DNA from: Rhodanobacteraceae bacterium
GTDB lineage: Bacteria; Pseudomonadota; Gammaproteobacteria; Xanthomonadales; Rhodanobacteraceae
Reading direction: 5' to 3'
DNA: 64,000 nucleotides
Assembly (NCBI GenBank): GCA_030167125.1
Contig: CP126531.1
Location: forward strand, 1,240,001 to 1,304,000
The notes below the pieces were generated by a model. The model was not told where the DNA came from, did not search any database, and saw nothing but the letters and a program-made list of their open reading frames with translations. The translations under genes and the position numbers were made by a program. Positions 24,243 to 34,741 of this stretch are shown piece after piece; within the stretch, counting starts at the first letter, position 1, and each line of letters begins with the position of its first letter.

Positions 24243-25174
24243 ACGCCCGCATGCCCGCGAGTTTTTCCCTCACCCTAGCCCTCTCCCGCGAGCGGGAGAG
24301 GGGACAAAAGCGAGCGCGATGCTGTTCCTTCCCCCGCTTGCGGGGGAAGGTGGCCGCAGGCCGGATGGGGGGAATACTCGCGATATGCGCGATCGCACTG
24401 GCGCTTGCCGGCTGCGAACGCGGCATGCACGAGATGTACGACCAGCCGAAGTACAAGCCGCTGACGTCGAGTCCGTTGTGGCCGGACGGCAATTCGTCGC
24501 GTCCGCACGTGCCCGGCACGCAGCCCTTTTCCGCGGGCGCCCTGGCCGGCGTTTCGAGTGGACGCCTGGATCGTGTCGCGCTGGTGCCGCCGGCCGGTCC
24601 TGTGACGGGTGTCGACGCGAACGGCAAGCCGCTCGCGCAGGCCGGCGCCGCCGCCGCGCCCGGCTATTCCAACCCACTGTCGATCACGCCGCAACTGCTG
24701 GCACGCGGCCAACAACGCTTCGACATCTATTGCGCGCCCTGCCACAGCCGCGTGGGCGACGGCGACGGCATGATCGCCGAGCGCGGCTTCCCGCATCCGC
24801 CGAGTTACCACACGGACGCGCTGCGCGACGCGCCGGACAGCCACTTCTACCAAGTGATCACCGACGGTTACGGCGTGATGTATTCCTACGCCGACCGCGT
24901 GTCGCCGCATGATCGCTGGGCGATCGTCGCGTATATCCGCGCCTTGCAGTTGAGCCAGCATGCGCCGAAGTCGGATTTGAGTGCAGACGATCTCGCGAGG
25001 CTCGCCCCCATCCGACCTTCGGCCACCGTTGCTAGGCTCGCGCATCCTGCGCTCGCCAAGCAACCCGGCCCTCAACATCCTGCTTCGGGCGTTCGCCAGC
25101 GCGCGAACGGCCCCCAGCCGTTCGCAAACGCGCTGGCTCACCCCCGCAAGCGGGGGAAGGAGAAAACCCGATGA
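24239..25174 (+). CDS. actE: Alternative complex III subunit E, monohaem cytochrome c lipoprotein, repeat-modified at both ends
   Basis: The frame is 311 codons from the ATG that overlaps the actD stop (ATGA). A hydrophobic lipoprotein signal (GGILAICAIALALAGC) begins only at codon 44; everything before it is encoded by a palindromic repeat. An internal ATG at 24365 sits right before the signal, with GGAAGGTGG from the repeat about 11 bases upstream, and may be the start now used (269 residues). The core has family features HEMYDQPKYKPL, one haem site CAPCH and a Met-ligand region GVMYSYADRV. The last 45 or so codons (after LARLAP) are again repeat-derived, ending exactly at the ATGA overlap with actF. 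It hands electrons to the oxidase. Confidence 0.9.
   Translation: MNARMPASFSLTLALSRERERGQKRARCCSFPRLRGKVAAGRMGGILAICAIALALAGCERGMHEMYDQPKYKPLTSSPLWPDGNSSRPHVPGTQPFSAGALAGVSSGRLDRVALVPPAGPVTGVDANGKPLAQAGAAAAPGYSNPLSITPQLLARGQQRFDIYCAPCHSRVGDGDGMIAERGFPHPPSYHTDALRDAPDSHFYQVITDGYGVMYSYADRVSPHDRWAIVAYIRALQLSQHAPKSDLSADDLARLAPIRPSATVARLAHPALAKQPGPQHPASGVRQRANGPQPFANALAHPRKRGKEKTR
24262..24364. repeat. Palindromic repeat family B at the 5' end of actE
   Basis: Contains the stem CCCTCTCCCGC ... GCGGGAGAGGG and a second hairpin CCCCCGCTTGCGGGGG, then GGTGGCCGCAGGCCGGATGGG. It separates the coupled start of actE from the signal-peptide codons and offers a Shine-Dalgarno-like GGAAGG for a new start at 24365. 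Confidence 0.8.
25002..25166. repeat. Mosaic palindromic repeat at the 3' end of actE
   Basis: Starts GCCCCCATCCGACCTTCGGC, the inverted counterpart of the end of the 24262 element, and finishes with CCCCCGCAAGCGGGGGAAGG. The middle holds other short inverted segments (CCGTTCGC near 25120, GGGCGTTCGCC near 25087). It is translated as the actE C-terminus, and its last GGGGGAAGGAG may be the ribosome-binding site of actF. Confidence 0.7.
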
Positions 25175-26295
25175 ACGCTTGGCTGCCGCGCACGCTCGCG
25201 CAATGGTTCGCGCTGCCGATCGGCATCGCGGCGCTGGTCGCGTGCGCGCTGCTCGGCTTGTGGGATGATCCGAAGCAAACGATGCTTTCGTGGCTGTACG
25301 CGTTTTTCTTTTTCACTGGCCTTTCGGTCGGCAGCCTCGCGCTGCTGATGACGCATTCGCTCACCGGCGGCGCGTGGGGCTGGTGCATTCGCGCGCCGTT
25401 GCTGGCCGCTGCGAGACTGTTGCCGCTGATGGCTGTCGCGGTGATTCCGCTGCTGGTCGAGATGCGCGTGTTGTATCCGTGGACCGCGCCGGCGCCGAAC
25501 GCTCAGGCGCCGGCGCAAAGCTGGTATCTCGCCGACACGTTTTTCATTGTCCGCACCGTGGTGTATTTCGCGGTGTGGATCGGCTGGCTGACCGCTTTCA
25601 CGCGCAACATGCACGACCGTGTGATCGCGCGCCGCATCGCCGCGCCCGGCCTGATCCTGTTCGGCATCACGTCGTATCTCGCCGCCACCGACTGGGCGAT
25701 CTCACTGACGCCGCACTGGCACTCGTCGGTGTTCGGAATGATGGTGGGCGCCGGCTGGATGCTGGTGGCGTGCGCGTTCGCTACCGCAATCGTGGCATGG
25801 ACGCGCGTGGAAAACGAACTCGCGACGCCGGACGTGCTGCACGACCTCGGCAACCTCATGCTGATGTTCGTGCTGGCGTGGGCGTATCTCGCCTTCATGC
25901 AGTACCTGACGATCTGGATCGCCGATCTGCCCGACGAGAACGCGTGGTACATCCCGCGCACGCTGACGTCTTGGCGGTACCTCGCGTGGTTCCTGATCGC
26001 GTGTCTGTTCGTGTTGCCGTTCCTGGCGTTGCTGTCGCGTGCCGCGAAGCGCCGGCGCATATGGTTGCGCACGATCGCGTCGATGCTGGTGATCGCGAAC
26101 TTCGCCGACGCGTTCTGGCTGATCGTGCCGGGCCTGCGCCCGTTCGGTTTCACGCTGCACTGGACCGACCTGTGCGCGCCGCTGGGCCTGGGCGCATTGT
26201 GGTGGTGCGGCTATCTCGGCCAACTGCGGCACGCACGGCGCGAACTCGTCATTCCTTCGGACGCCGTCGCCGGCATGGAGCGCTCGCATGGCTGA
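25171..26295 (+). CDS. actF: Alternative complex III subunit F, NrfD-like membrane protein
   Basis: 374 residues with about ten transmembrane helices, from FALPIGIAALVACALLGLW to LGLGALWWCGYL. Conserved points include TDWAISLTPHWHSSVFGMM and the late MQYLTIWIADLPDE. It is the paralogue of ActC and forms the second membrane module of the complex. The ATG overlaps the actE stop by four bases, and GGGGAAGGAG from the upstream repeat lies in front. It overlaps the next gene by eight bases. Confidence 0.9.
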   Translation: MNAWLPRTLAQWFALPIGIAALVACALLGLWDDPKQTMLSWLYAFFFFTGLSVGSLALLMTHSLTGGAWGWCIRAPLLAAARLLPLMAVAVIPLLVEMRVLYPWTAPAPNAQAPAQSWYLADTFFIVRTVVYFAVWIGWLTAFTRNMHDRVIARRIAAPGLILFGITSYLAATDWAISLTPHWHSSVFGMMVGAGWMLVACAFATAIVAWTRVENELATPDVLHDLGNLMLMFVLAWAYLAFMQYLTIWIADLPDENAWYIPRTLTSWRYLAWFLIACLFVLPFLALLSRAAKRRRIWLRTIASMLVIANFADAFWLIVPGLRPFGFTLHWTDLCAPLGLGALWWCGYLGQLRHARRELVIPSDAVAGMERSHG

Positions 26296-26698
26296 GATGG
26301 AAAAACCTTTCGGCCACGAGCCGGATGCGATCGACTACCGCACGATCCTGATTAGCGCAGGCATCCTCGCGGCGGCCGTGATCGGCGTGGTGCTGGGCCT
26401 GCACGCGGTCCTCACCGGTGCGGTGATGCCCAACTACGCCGAAGTCGCCGCACGACCGGGCCAGGTTCCACCGGAACCGCGCCTGCAGCCGCACCCGCAA
26501 GCCGACCTCGCGAAGTTCCGCGCGCAAAAGGAGGCGCTGCTGTCGGGTTACGCATGGACCGATGCGCAACACGACTACGCGCGCATTCCGATCGAGCGCG
26601 CGATGCAGATTTATGTGCAGAAGCATGCGCGTGCGAAGACCGCACCGGCGTCGGCTTCGAGCAGCGCCAAAGCGGCAGTGCCGGGAGCACAGCGATGA
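26288..26698 (+). CDS. Small membrane-anchored protein of complex III/oxidase operons
   Basis: 136 residues: a short cytosolic start, one membrane helix (TILISAGILAAAVIGVVLGL), then a periplasmic domain with SGYAWTDAQHDYARIPIERAMQIYV, a pattern that recurs in small genes next to Sco and cox genes. The tail is Ala/Ser/Lys-rich. It has no cofactor motif and is probably an assembly or accessory factor. It overlaps actF by eight bases and sco by four (ATGA). Confidence 0.7.
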   Translation: MAEMEKPFGHEPDAIDYRTILISAGILAAAVIGVVLGLHAVLTGAVMPNYAEVAARPGQVPPEPRLQPHPQADLAKFRAQKEALLSGYAWTDAQHDYARIPIERAMQIYVQKHARAKTAPASASSSAKAAVPGAQR

Positions 26699-27705
26699 AC
26701 CACGAGCGCCGGCTTTTGGCTCCCTCTCCCCCAAACGGCTTTTTGTTTGGGGGAGAGGGCTGGGGTGAGGGGGCGAACCTTCCCGTTCACCTCAACGGTA
26801 TGGCTCACCGCGAGGTCAACCCCCTCACCCTGCCCTCTCCCCCATCGAGAAGCGATGGGGGAGAGGGTTCAAACGCGCGCGCACTCGTCGCGCTTGCGGG
26901 CGTGCTGGCGCTCGCGTTGTTACTGGTGGCGAATGCTTGCTTTGCCGCGACGCCGGCGTCCCACGTCCGCGCCCCGCCCGACTTGCACCAGCGCGTCGGC
27001 TTCGATCAGGAACTCGGCGCGCAGGTGCCTCTCGATGCGGTCTTCAACGACGCGAACGGCAATCCCGTAACACTGCGCAACCTGCTGCACGGCAAGCCCG
27101 TGCTGCTGGTACCAGGCTACTTCACCTGCAAGACGCTGTGCAGCATCGTGCGTACGGGCGTCGCCAACGGCGTGCGCGGCAGCGGCTTCGCGCCGGGCCA
27201 GCAATTCGACGTGGTGCTGGTCAGCATCGATCCGAAGGAGACGCCCGAAGATGCGCGTAACGCGCAGCGCATCGACGCGGCGAACCATCCCGATGCCGGT
27301 GTCGCGCAATGGCATTACCTCACCGGCCCGCAAACGTCGATCGCGCCGTTGATGCACGCGATCGGCTTCCGCTACCTGTTCGATGCGCGCAGCGACCAGT
27401 TCGACCACGCGACGGGCGTGGTGGTGCTGACCCCGGAGGGACGGATTTCGCAGTACCTGTTCGGTGTGAAGTTCCCGGCCGAAACGTTGCGGCTGGCGTT
27501 GTTCAATGCGTCGAACGGACACGTCGGCAACCTGATCGACCGGCTGGTGCTGCTGTGCTGCCAGTACGACACGTCCACCGGCCGCTACACCTTGACGATC
27601 CACCGGATCATGCAAGGACTCGGCATTTCCTTCGCGGTATTGCTGGCGGGCTTCGTCGTATTCCTGCGCCGCGGCGAGATGCAACGCAAGCGGAGGGAAG
27701 CATGA
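26695..27705 (+). CDS. Sco/SenC copper chaperone with repeat-encoded N-terminal extension
   Basis: 336 residues. The Sco thioredoxin-like fold starts around LHQRVGFDQELGAQVPLD and has the copper-binding C-x3-C in FTCKTLCSIV and the distal His in DQFDHATG. Sco delivers or reduces copper for the Cu-A site of oxidase subunit II, encoded next. A signal/anchor (ARALVALAGVLALALLLVA) and a second C-terminal membrane segment (GLGISFAVLLAGFVVFL) are present. Between the coupled start (ATGA with the previous stop) and the anchor lie about 58 codons encoded by palindromic repeat family B, including an in-frame ATG at 26800. The extension is foreign to the family. Confidence 0.9.
   Translation: MNHERRLLAPSPPNGFLFGGEGWGEGANLPVHLNGMAHREVNPLTLPSPPSRSDGGEGSNARALVALAGVLALALLLVANACFAATPASHVRAPPDLHQRVGFDQELGAQVPLDAVFNDANGNPVTLRNLLHGKPVLLVPGYFTCKTLCSIVRTGVANGVRGSGFAPGQQFDVVLVSIDPKETPEDARNAQRIDAANHPDAGVAQWHYLTGPQTSIAPLMHAIGFRYLFDARSDQFDHATGVVVLTPEGRISQYLFGVKFPAETLRLALFNASNGHVGNLIDRLVLLCCQYDTSTGRYTLTIHRIMQGLGISFAVLLAGFVVFLRRGEMQRKRREA
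26719..26870. repeat. Palindromic repeat family B, two hairpins, in frame within sco
   Basis: Hairpin 1 has arms CCCTCTCCCCCAAAC and GTTTGGGGGAGAGGG; hairpin 2 has arms CCCTCTCCCCCATCG and CGATGGGGGAGAGGG. Hairpin 1 is the same as one near pgm (about 49000). The spacer contains GGGTGAGGGGG and CCCCCTCACCC in opposite orientation. There is no stop codon in the sco frame. Confidence 0.85.
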
Positions 27706-28660
27706 ACGCCGGCGGCTTCTGGCATCTGCTGCCCAACGCCTCGACCAACGCCAAGCCGCTGGACGAATTGTGGTGGGCGATGGTCGGGTTGTGCGCGCTG
27801 GTGGCGATCGGCGTGTTCGTGGTGATGTTCGTATTCTGCATCCGCTATCGCAAAGGGCGGCCTGCTGATCGCCATCTCGCCAAGGACACGCTGCCAGTGG
27901 AACTTACCTGGACGGCCGTGCCGTTCCTGATCTTCATGGGCGTGTTCGTGTGGAGCCTCACGCTGTACGCGCGCAGCCGCACGCCGCCCGCGAATGCGGA
28001 AACCATTTACGTGGTCGCCAAGCAGTGGATGTGGAAGATCCAGCATCCCGGCGGCCAGCGCGAGATCAACACGCTGCACGTGCCGACCGGCGTGCCGATC
28101 CGGCTGATGATGACGTCGCAGGATGTCATCCACAGTTTCTTTGTTCCCGCGTTCCGCGTGAAGCAGGACGTACTGCCCGGCCGCTACACGCAACTGTGGT
28201 TCACCGCGATCGAGCCCGGCGATTACCCGCTGTATTGCACGCAGTACTGCGGGCTCGATCACTCGAAGATGGGCGGCCAGGTGATCGTGATGCGGCCGCG
28301 CGCCTACGCGCGCTGGCTGGATGAGAACAACACCGGCACCAGCCTCGCCGCGCAGGGCGCCGCGCTGTTCCGCGCCAAGGGTTGCAGCGGCTGCCACGGC
28401 GCGAACGCGTCGGTGCACGCGCCGGATCTCGACGGCATCTACGGCCGCATCGTGCATCTGTCGGACGGCAGCACCGTCGCCGCGGACGACCGCTACATCC
28501 ACGACTCGATCATGCTGCCCGACAAGCAGATCGTCGCCGGCTATGCGCCGATCATGCCGTCGTTCTCGGGCGAACTCACCGAGAGCCAGGTGCTCGCGAT
28601 CATCGCGTACCTGAAGTCCACCAAGCCGGGCGCGCAGCCCGCGCATGAGGGCACCAAGCA

Positions 28661-28664
<4 letters not shown>
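27702..28664 (+). CDS. coxB: Cytochrome c oxidase subunit II with fused cytochrome c (caa3 type)
   Basis: 320 residues. Two membrane helices ([20 protein letters not shown] and [14 protein letters not shown]) precede the cupredoxin domain, with the aromatic electron-entry element [10 protein letters not shown] and the Cu-A site [14 protein letters not shown]-terminal cytochrome c domain follows with CSGCH and a Met in APIMPSFSG. The fusion marks a caa3-type enzyme, which can take electrons directly from complex III. The ATG overlaps the sco stop (ATGA). Confidence 0.95.
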
Positions 28665-30312
<1,648 letters not shown>

Positions 30313-30316
<4 letters not shown>

Positions 30317-30972
30317 ACAGCAGCATCGCCGAGCTTCGCGCGCGCGGATTGATCGCGGAACAGTTCGACGACGCGGAACAGCAGCACGCGACCGCGCAGT
30401 TCGGGATGTGGGTGTTCCTCGCCACCGAAGTGCTGTTCTTCGGCGTGCTGTTCGCGGGCTACGCGGTGTGCCGCGTACGCGATCCGGAAGGATTCCTGCT
30501 GGGCAGCCAGCACACGGAAATCCTGTTCGGCGCGGTCGAGGCCGGGATTCTGCTGCTCTCCAGCGCGACCGTCACTTTTGCGGTGAACCTGATCAAGTTC
30601 GACGCGCGCCGGATGGTCGTGGTGCTGCTGGCGATCACCGCGCTGCTGGGCGTCGTCTTCCTGGTGCTGCACGGCGTCGAGTATTCCCACGAACACGACG
30701 AACACCTGATGGTCGGCGTCGACTTCGCGCAGCACGGACCGCACGCGCGCGGCATCGAACTGTTCTTCTTCCTCTACTACGCGATGACGCTATACCACAG
30801 CCTGCACGTGCTGGTCGGCGTGTGCGTGATCGCGACGATGGGTGTGCTGGTGTGGCGCGGAAAAATCCGTGGCGAATACACCACGCCGCTGGTGGTGGCG
30901 GGACTGTATTGGCACCTGGTGGACATCGTGTGGATTTTTTTGTTTCCGTTGATGTATTTGATCGGACGGTAG
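30313..30972 (+). CDS. coxC: Cytochrome c oxidase subunit III
   Basis: 219 residues with about five to six membrane helices. Motifs: [21 protein letters not shown] at the first helix and the late [21 protein letters not shown] and [18 protein letters not shown], all typical of subunit III. It stabilises subunit I and has no redox centre. Its ATG overlaps the coxA stop. A repeat-rich gap of 193 bases follows before the next gene. Confidence 0.94.
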
Positions 30973-31009
30973 GAAGAGTGCCTCGTCTAGTCCGTCAGCC
31001 TCTTCTTTC

Positions 31010-31137
31010 TCGTCATTCCGGACAAGCCCGCGTAGCGGGCGCGACCCGGAACCCAGTGACTTTGCTCTCACTCGAAAAGTCACTGGGTTCCGGGTTCCAC
31101 CCGCAAACAGCGCGGATGGCCCCGGAATGACGAGCAA
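31010..31137. repeat. Repeat family C between coxC and coxD
   Basis: A second full copy of the 14172-14318 element, with CCCAGTGACTTT (31052-31063) and AAAGTCACTGGG (31076-31087) and the outer ends CGTCATTCCGG and CCGGAATGACGAG, which are themselves mirror images. It may partly terminate transcription before coxD. Confidence 0.82.
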
Positions 31138-31165
31138 AAAGAGATCGATTCCTGAGAGTCGAACC

Positions 31166-31471
31166 ATGAACCGCGAAATCCTGAAACAAACCGCACGCAC
31201 GCCGGCATTGGCATTGCTCGGATTGCTGGCACTGCTCGCCATCAACATCGGCCTCGCCTACACGCCGATCACGCAATACCTGCGCCTGCCGGTGAAGCTG
31301 ACGATCTGCTTCGGGATGGCGTTCACGCTGATGGTGTTCTGCATGCACCTGCATCGCGCGACCGGCCTGCTGCGGCTGGCCGCGGCGACGGGGTTCGCTT
31401 GGCTGGCGATCATGATCGGGCTGATGCTCACCGATTACTTCACGCGCGTGCCCTTGCCGCCGCAGTGGTGA
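31166..31471 (+). CDS. coxD: Small membrane subunit, cytochrome oxidase subunit IV-like
   Basis: 101 residues with three membrane helices (ALALLGLLALLAINIGLAY, LTICFGMAFTLMVFCMHL and GFAWLAIMIGLMLTDYF). Size, topology and position after coxC match the small subunit IV of caa3-type oxidases, although sequence alone is weakly diagnostic. The ATG at 31166 has GAGAG upstream. Last gene of the actA-cox operon. Confidence 0.75.
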   Translation: MNREILKQTARTPALALLGLLALLAINIGLAYTPITQYLRLPVKLTICFGMAFTLMVFCMHLHRATGLLRLAAATGFAWLAIMIGLMLTDYFTRVPLPPQW

Positions 31472-31542
31472 TGGACGAGTTCAGGAGAGGTTGCGTGCCG
31501 GACACCCACACTCCGTGGACGGACGAGACAAGGAGAATCCGC

Positions 31543-31986
31543 ATGGAACAGCAATGGGACTTCTTCAAGCAAAGCGAGACGTCGATGGGCGTCTTCTATC
31601 CGATGCACTACATCGTCGCGGGCTACAACGACATGCACGAAGCGCAGGCCGCCGAAGCGGCGTTCCGCGAATCCGGCGTCGCCGCCGATGACGTGCGCGC
31701 CGCGACCGGCGGTTTCGTGGCGGGCCAGCTCGAAACGCGCCCCGACCGGAACCTGCTGGACAAGATCGGGAACGCGGTGGTCAAGCACGTCGGCACCGAA
31801 AAAGGCTACATCGCCGAAGACAAGATGCACGCCGACGATGGCGGCGCGTTCCTGTTCGTGTACGCGCCGGAAGACGCAGACGCCGCGAACGCGAAAGCGG
31901 TCTTCGAAAAGAACCCGCCGGTGTTCGCGCGGCGTTACCTGCGTGTGGCCATCGAGCAGATCGTCAGGAACCCGAAAGCGCCGTGA
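31543..31986 (+). CDS. Conserved small protein of unknown function
   Basis: 147 residues, soluble, no signal peptide. The pattern HYIVAGYNDMHEAQAAEAAFRESG and a later FLFVYAPEDADAANAKAVFEKN suggest two ferredoxin-like alpha/beta halves, as in small stress-related domains that sense or bind ligands; no catalytic residues stand out. AAGGAGA lies eight bases upstream of the ATG. The last 23 bases overlap the convergent histidine kinase gene. Confidence 0.65.
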   Translation: MEQQWDFFKQSETSMGVFYPMHYIVAGYNDMHEAQAAEAAFRESGVAADDVRAATGGFVAGQLETRPDRNLLDKIGNAVVKHVGTEKGYIAEDKMHADDGGAFLFVYAPEDADAANAKAVFEKNPPVFARRYLRVAIEQIVRNPKAP

Positions 31987-34468
31987 CCGCGCCTTCCGCC
32001 ACCAGCCGCTCGATCAGTTCGCTGACGTGCATGGCGTCCAGCGGCTTGACCAGGTGCTCGTTGAATCCCGCCGCGATCGCACGCGCGCGGTCGCTGGCCT
32101 GACCGTAACCGGTGATCGCCACCAGCGGCAGATGTTCGAACCCGGCGGTGCGCCGCACCGTTTGCGCCACTTCGTAGCCGTCGATCACCGGCAAGCCGAT
32201 GTCGACCAGCGCGACCTGCGGGTTGAACGCCTGCATGGTCGCGAGCGCCGCCGCGCCGTCGCTGGCGACCGCGGTGCGGTAGCCCATTTCCTGCAGCAGC
32301 AGCGCGAGGTTTTCCGCGGCCGGCGCGTAGTCGTCGACGACAAGGACGCGGATGCGCTCGGCAAGCGCAGCCGCCTTGGCGGGCAGCGCGTCCTGCTCCG
32401 TCGCGGCGCCGGCATGCGTGCGATCGAGCAGCGGCAGCCGCACGGTGAATTCGCTGCCCTTGTACGCGCCGTCGCTCGCGGCGGCAACGCTGCCGCCGTG
32501 CAGCAGCACGATGCTGCGGACGATGGACAGTCCGAGCCCGAGGCCGCCGCGCGAACGGTCGAGCGCGCGTTCGTCCTGGATGAAGGATTCGAAAATCCGC
32601 GGCAGCAGGTCCGGCGCGATGCCCTGCCCCTCGTCGCGCACGCGCAGCACCACCTGCCCGTCTTCGGCCTTGGCCGAAAGCCACACGTTGCGGTCGGGCG
32701 GCGAATACTTGGCGGCGTTGCCGAGCAGGTTCACCAGCACCTGCACCAGCCGGCGGCGGTCGCCGCGAACCACCAGGCCTTCCTCGACGTGCACGTGCAG
32801 GGTCTGCCGGCCGGATTCCATCGCGGGCTGCGTCGTTTCGACCGCGGCGGCGACGATGCCGGCGATGTCGACGCGCTCCGAATCGAGCTCCACCTTGCCG
32901 GTCGCGATGCGCGCGACGTCCAGCAGGTCGTTGACGAGCCCGGTGAGATGCTGCACCTGCGCCTCGATCACCCCGCGTTCGCGCGTCAGCACGTCGGGTG
33001 CGCGCAGCTTCATCAGTTGCAGGGTGGTGGCGATGGGCGCCAGCGGGTTGCGCAACTCGTGGCCCAGCATCGCGATGAATTCATCCTTGGCGCGGCTGGC
33101 ACGCTGCAACTCGGCCTCGCGTTCGCGCAGCGCCGCATCCTTGCGCGCACGTTCGATGGCCGACCACGCGCGCTCGGCAACGTCTTCGACCAGCCGCACT
33201 TCCTCGGGCGTCCATGCGCGCGGCGTACGGCTGCCCACCACCAGCGCCCAGACCGGATGTTGCCCGGTCGCGCGCAGGGGCGCCGCGATGAATGCGGCAT
33301 GGCCTTGCAGCGCGAGCAGCGCCTGCCTTTCGGCGGCGGAGAAGCCGGGTTCGGCGCGGACATCGTCGACCGTCAATGGCTCGGTTTCCAGCCGCCGCAT
33401 GCACGCGGGAAAATCCGAGAGCGGCACTTCGCCCTCCATGCCGTACGCGGGCGGCAGGTCGCCGCCGCGATGTTCCGCGATCATCCGCGCGCGATTGTCG
33501 GCAAGCGACACCTGCGCCATGTAGCAGCGGTCCACCTCCAGATGCTGGGCCAGCATGCGCACGCATACCGCGCCGATGGCGTCGCCGCCGGGCTGCTCGC
33601 GCAGCGCATCGGAAAGCGTCAGCAGGAACTCGTGCCGGTGCTCGCTCTCGCGCAGCACGCGGTCCACCTGCTTGCGCGAACTGATGTCGCGGGCGATCTT
33701 CGAGGCGGCCACCACCTTGCCGTGGCGGTCCATGATCGGCGAGACGGTGAGCGCGATGTCGATCAGCGAGCCGTCCTTGCGCTGCCGCACCGTTTCGTAA
33801 TGATCCACGCGCTCGCCGCGGCGCAGCCGTGCGAGGATGCCGGGTTCCTCGTTGACGCGGTCGGGCGGCATCAGGATCGTGACCGGCTTGCCGATCACCT
33901 CGTCCGCGGTGTAGCCGAAGATGCGTTCCGCGCCCGCGTTCCAGGTTTCGATGATGCCATTGAGATCCTTGCGGATGATCGCGTCATCGGAACTCTCGAC
34001 GATCGCGGCCAGCCGGCTGTTGGTGATCTCGGTCTGCTTGCGCTCGGTGATGTCGTTGAACACCACCGCGAGCAGGCGGCTGCCCTCACCGCCGATGCGC
34101 GAATAGCGCACGCTGAACCAGCGCCCGAGGTCGGACTGGAAATTCTCGATGCGTTCCGGCTGGCCGCTCCGCAGCACGCGCGCGACGGCGTCCAGCCAGT
34201 GCGATTCCGGATGCGGGAACAGTTCGCGCGCCGACTTGCCGACGACGTCCGCGCGTCCCGTATGCCGCTCGAAGGCCTGGTTCACTTCGCGGAAATGCAG
34301 GTCGACGGGCGCGCCGTCCGCACCGAGCTCAACCCGCAGGATGCAAAAGGCCTCCTCGATGCTTTCGAACAGCGCGCGATACTTCGCTTCGCTTTCGCGC
34401 AGCCCGGGTTCCGCATCGCCGCTTTCGCCCACCGTGCGTGCACGATCCGGGTCGCGCTCCGTACCCAT
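31964..34468 (-). CDS. Hybrid sensor histidine kinase (PAS-PAS-GAF-HisKA-HATPase-REC)
   Basis: 834 residues, no membrane segment, so a cytosolic sensor. Two PAS domains (about 28-160 and 150-280, the second with GYTADEVIGKPV), a GAF domain (about 290-440), HisKA with His470 in MLGHELRNPLAP, HATPase with GNAAKYSPPDRN and GLGLGLSIV, and a C-terminal receiver with Asp756 in ALVDIGLPVIDG. It should sense a diffusible or redox signal and relay phosphate to its own receiver; no response regulator with a DNA-binding domain is adjacent. The ATG at 34468 follows GAGGTGG. The upstream 273 bases hold no recognisable gene. Confidence 0.9.
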   Translation of the reverse strand: MGTERDPDRARTVGESGDAEPGLRESEAKYRALFESIEEAFCILRVELGADGAPVDLHFREVNQAFERHTGRADVVGKSARELFPHPESHWLDAVARVLRSGQPERIENFQSDLGRWFSVRYSRIGGEGSRLLAVVFNDITERKQTEITNSRLAAIVESSDDAIIRKDLNGIIETWNAGAERIFGYTADEVIGKPVTILMPPDRVNEEPGILARLRRGERVDHYETVRQRKDGSLIDIALTVSPIMDRHGKVVAASKIARDISSRKQVDRVLRESEHRHEFLLTLSDALREQPGGDAIGAVCVRMLAQHLEVDRCYMAQVSLADNRARMIAEHRGGDLPPAYGMEGEVPLSDFPACMRRLETEPLTVDDVRAEPGFSAAERQALLALQGHAAFIAAPLRATGQHPVWALVVGSRTPRAWTPEEVRLVEDVAERAWSAIERARKDAALREREAELQRASRAKDEFIAMLGHELRNPLAPIATTLQLMKLRAPDVLTRERGVIEAQVQHLTGLVNDLLDVARIATGKVELDSERVDIAGIVAAAVETTQPAMESGRQTLHVHVEEGLVVRGDRRRLVQVLVNLLGNAAKYSPPDRNVWLSAKAEDGQVVLRVRDEGQGIAPDLLPRIFESFIQDERALDRSRGGLGLGLSIVRSIVLLHGGSVAAASDGAYKGSEFTVRLPLLDRTHAGAATEQDALPAKAAALAERIRVLVVDDYAPAAENLALLLQEMGYRTAVASDGAAALATMQAFNPQVALVDIGLPVIDGYEVAQTVRRTAGFEHLPLVAITGYGQASDRARAIAAGFNEHLVKPLDAMHVSELIERLVAEGAVTALSGS

Positions 34469-34741
34469 CCGCCACCTCGCCCCACGACAATGCCTCGCGG
34501 GCTGCAAGTATGGCACGCGGCGGCCGAGCAATCCGCGCGCGGCGGATCGCCGACGATGCTGAAAATTTTTCCGGATCGAAACCTTCTGGAACGGTTCGTG
34601 TCGAGTCCTTCGGCGAAGCCAAGACGGGCTGTACGAGGCTGAGTTTCGCGAAATCGAAACACCGTCACTCCGCGGCGTGCAGCGCTCCGACTTCCTCGCA
34701 ATTCGCGGCGCTACGCCCGTGGGGTTTATGTTCCGCCGTCG

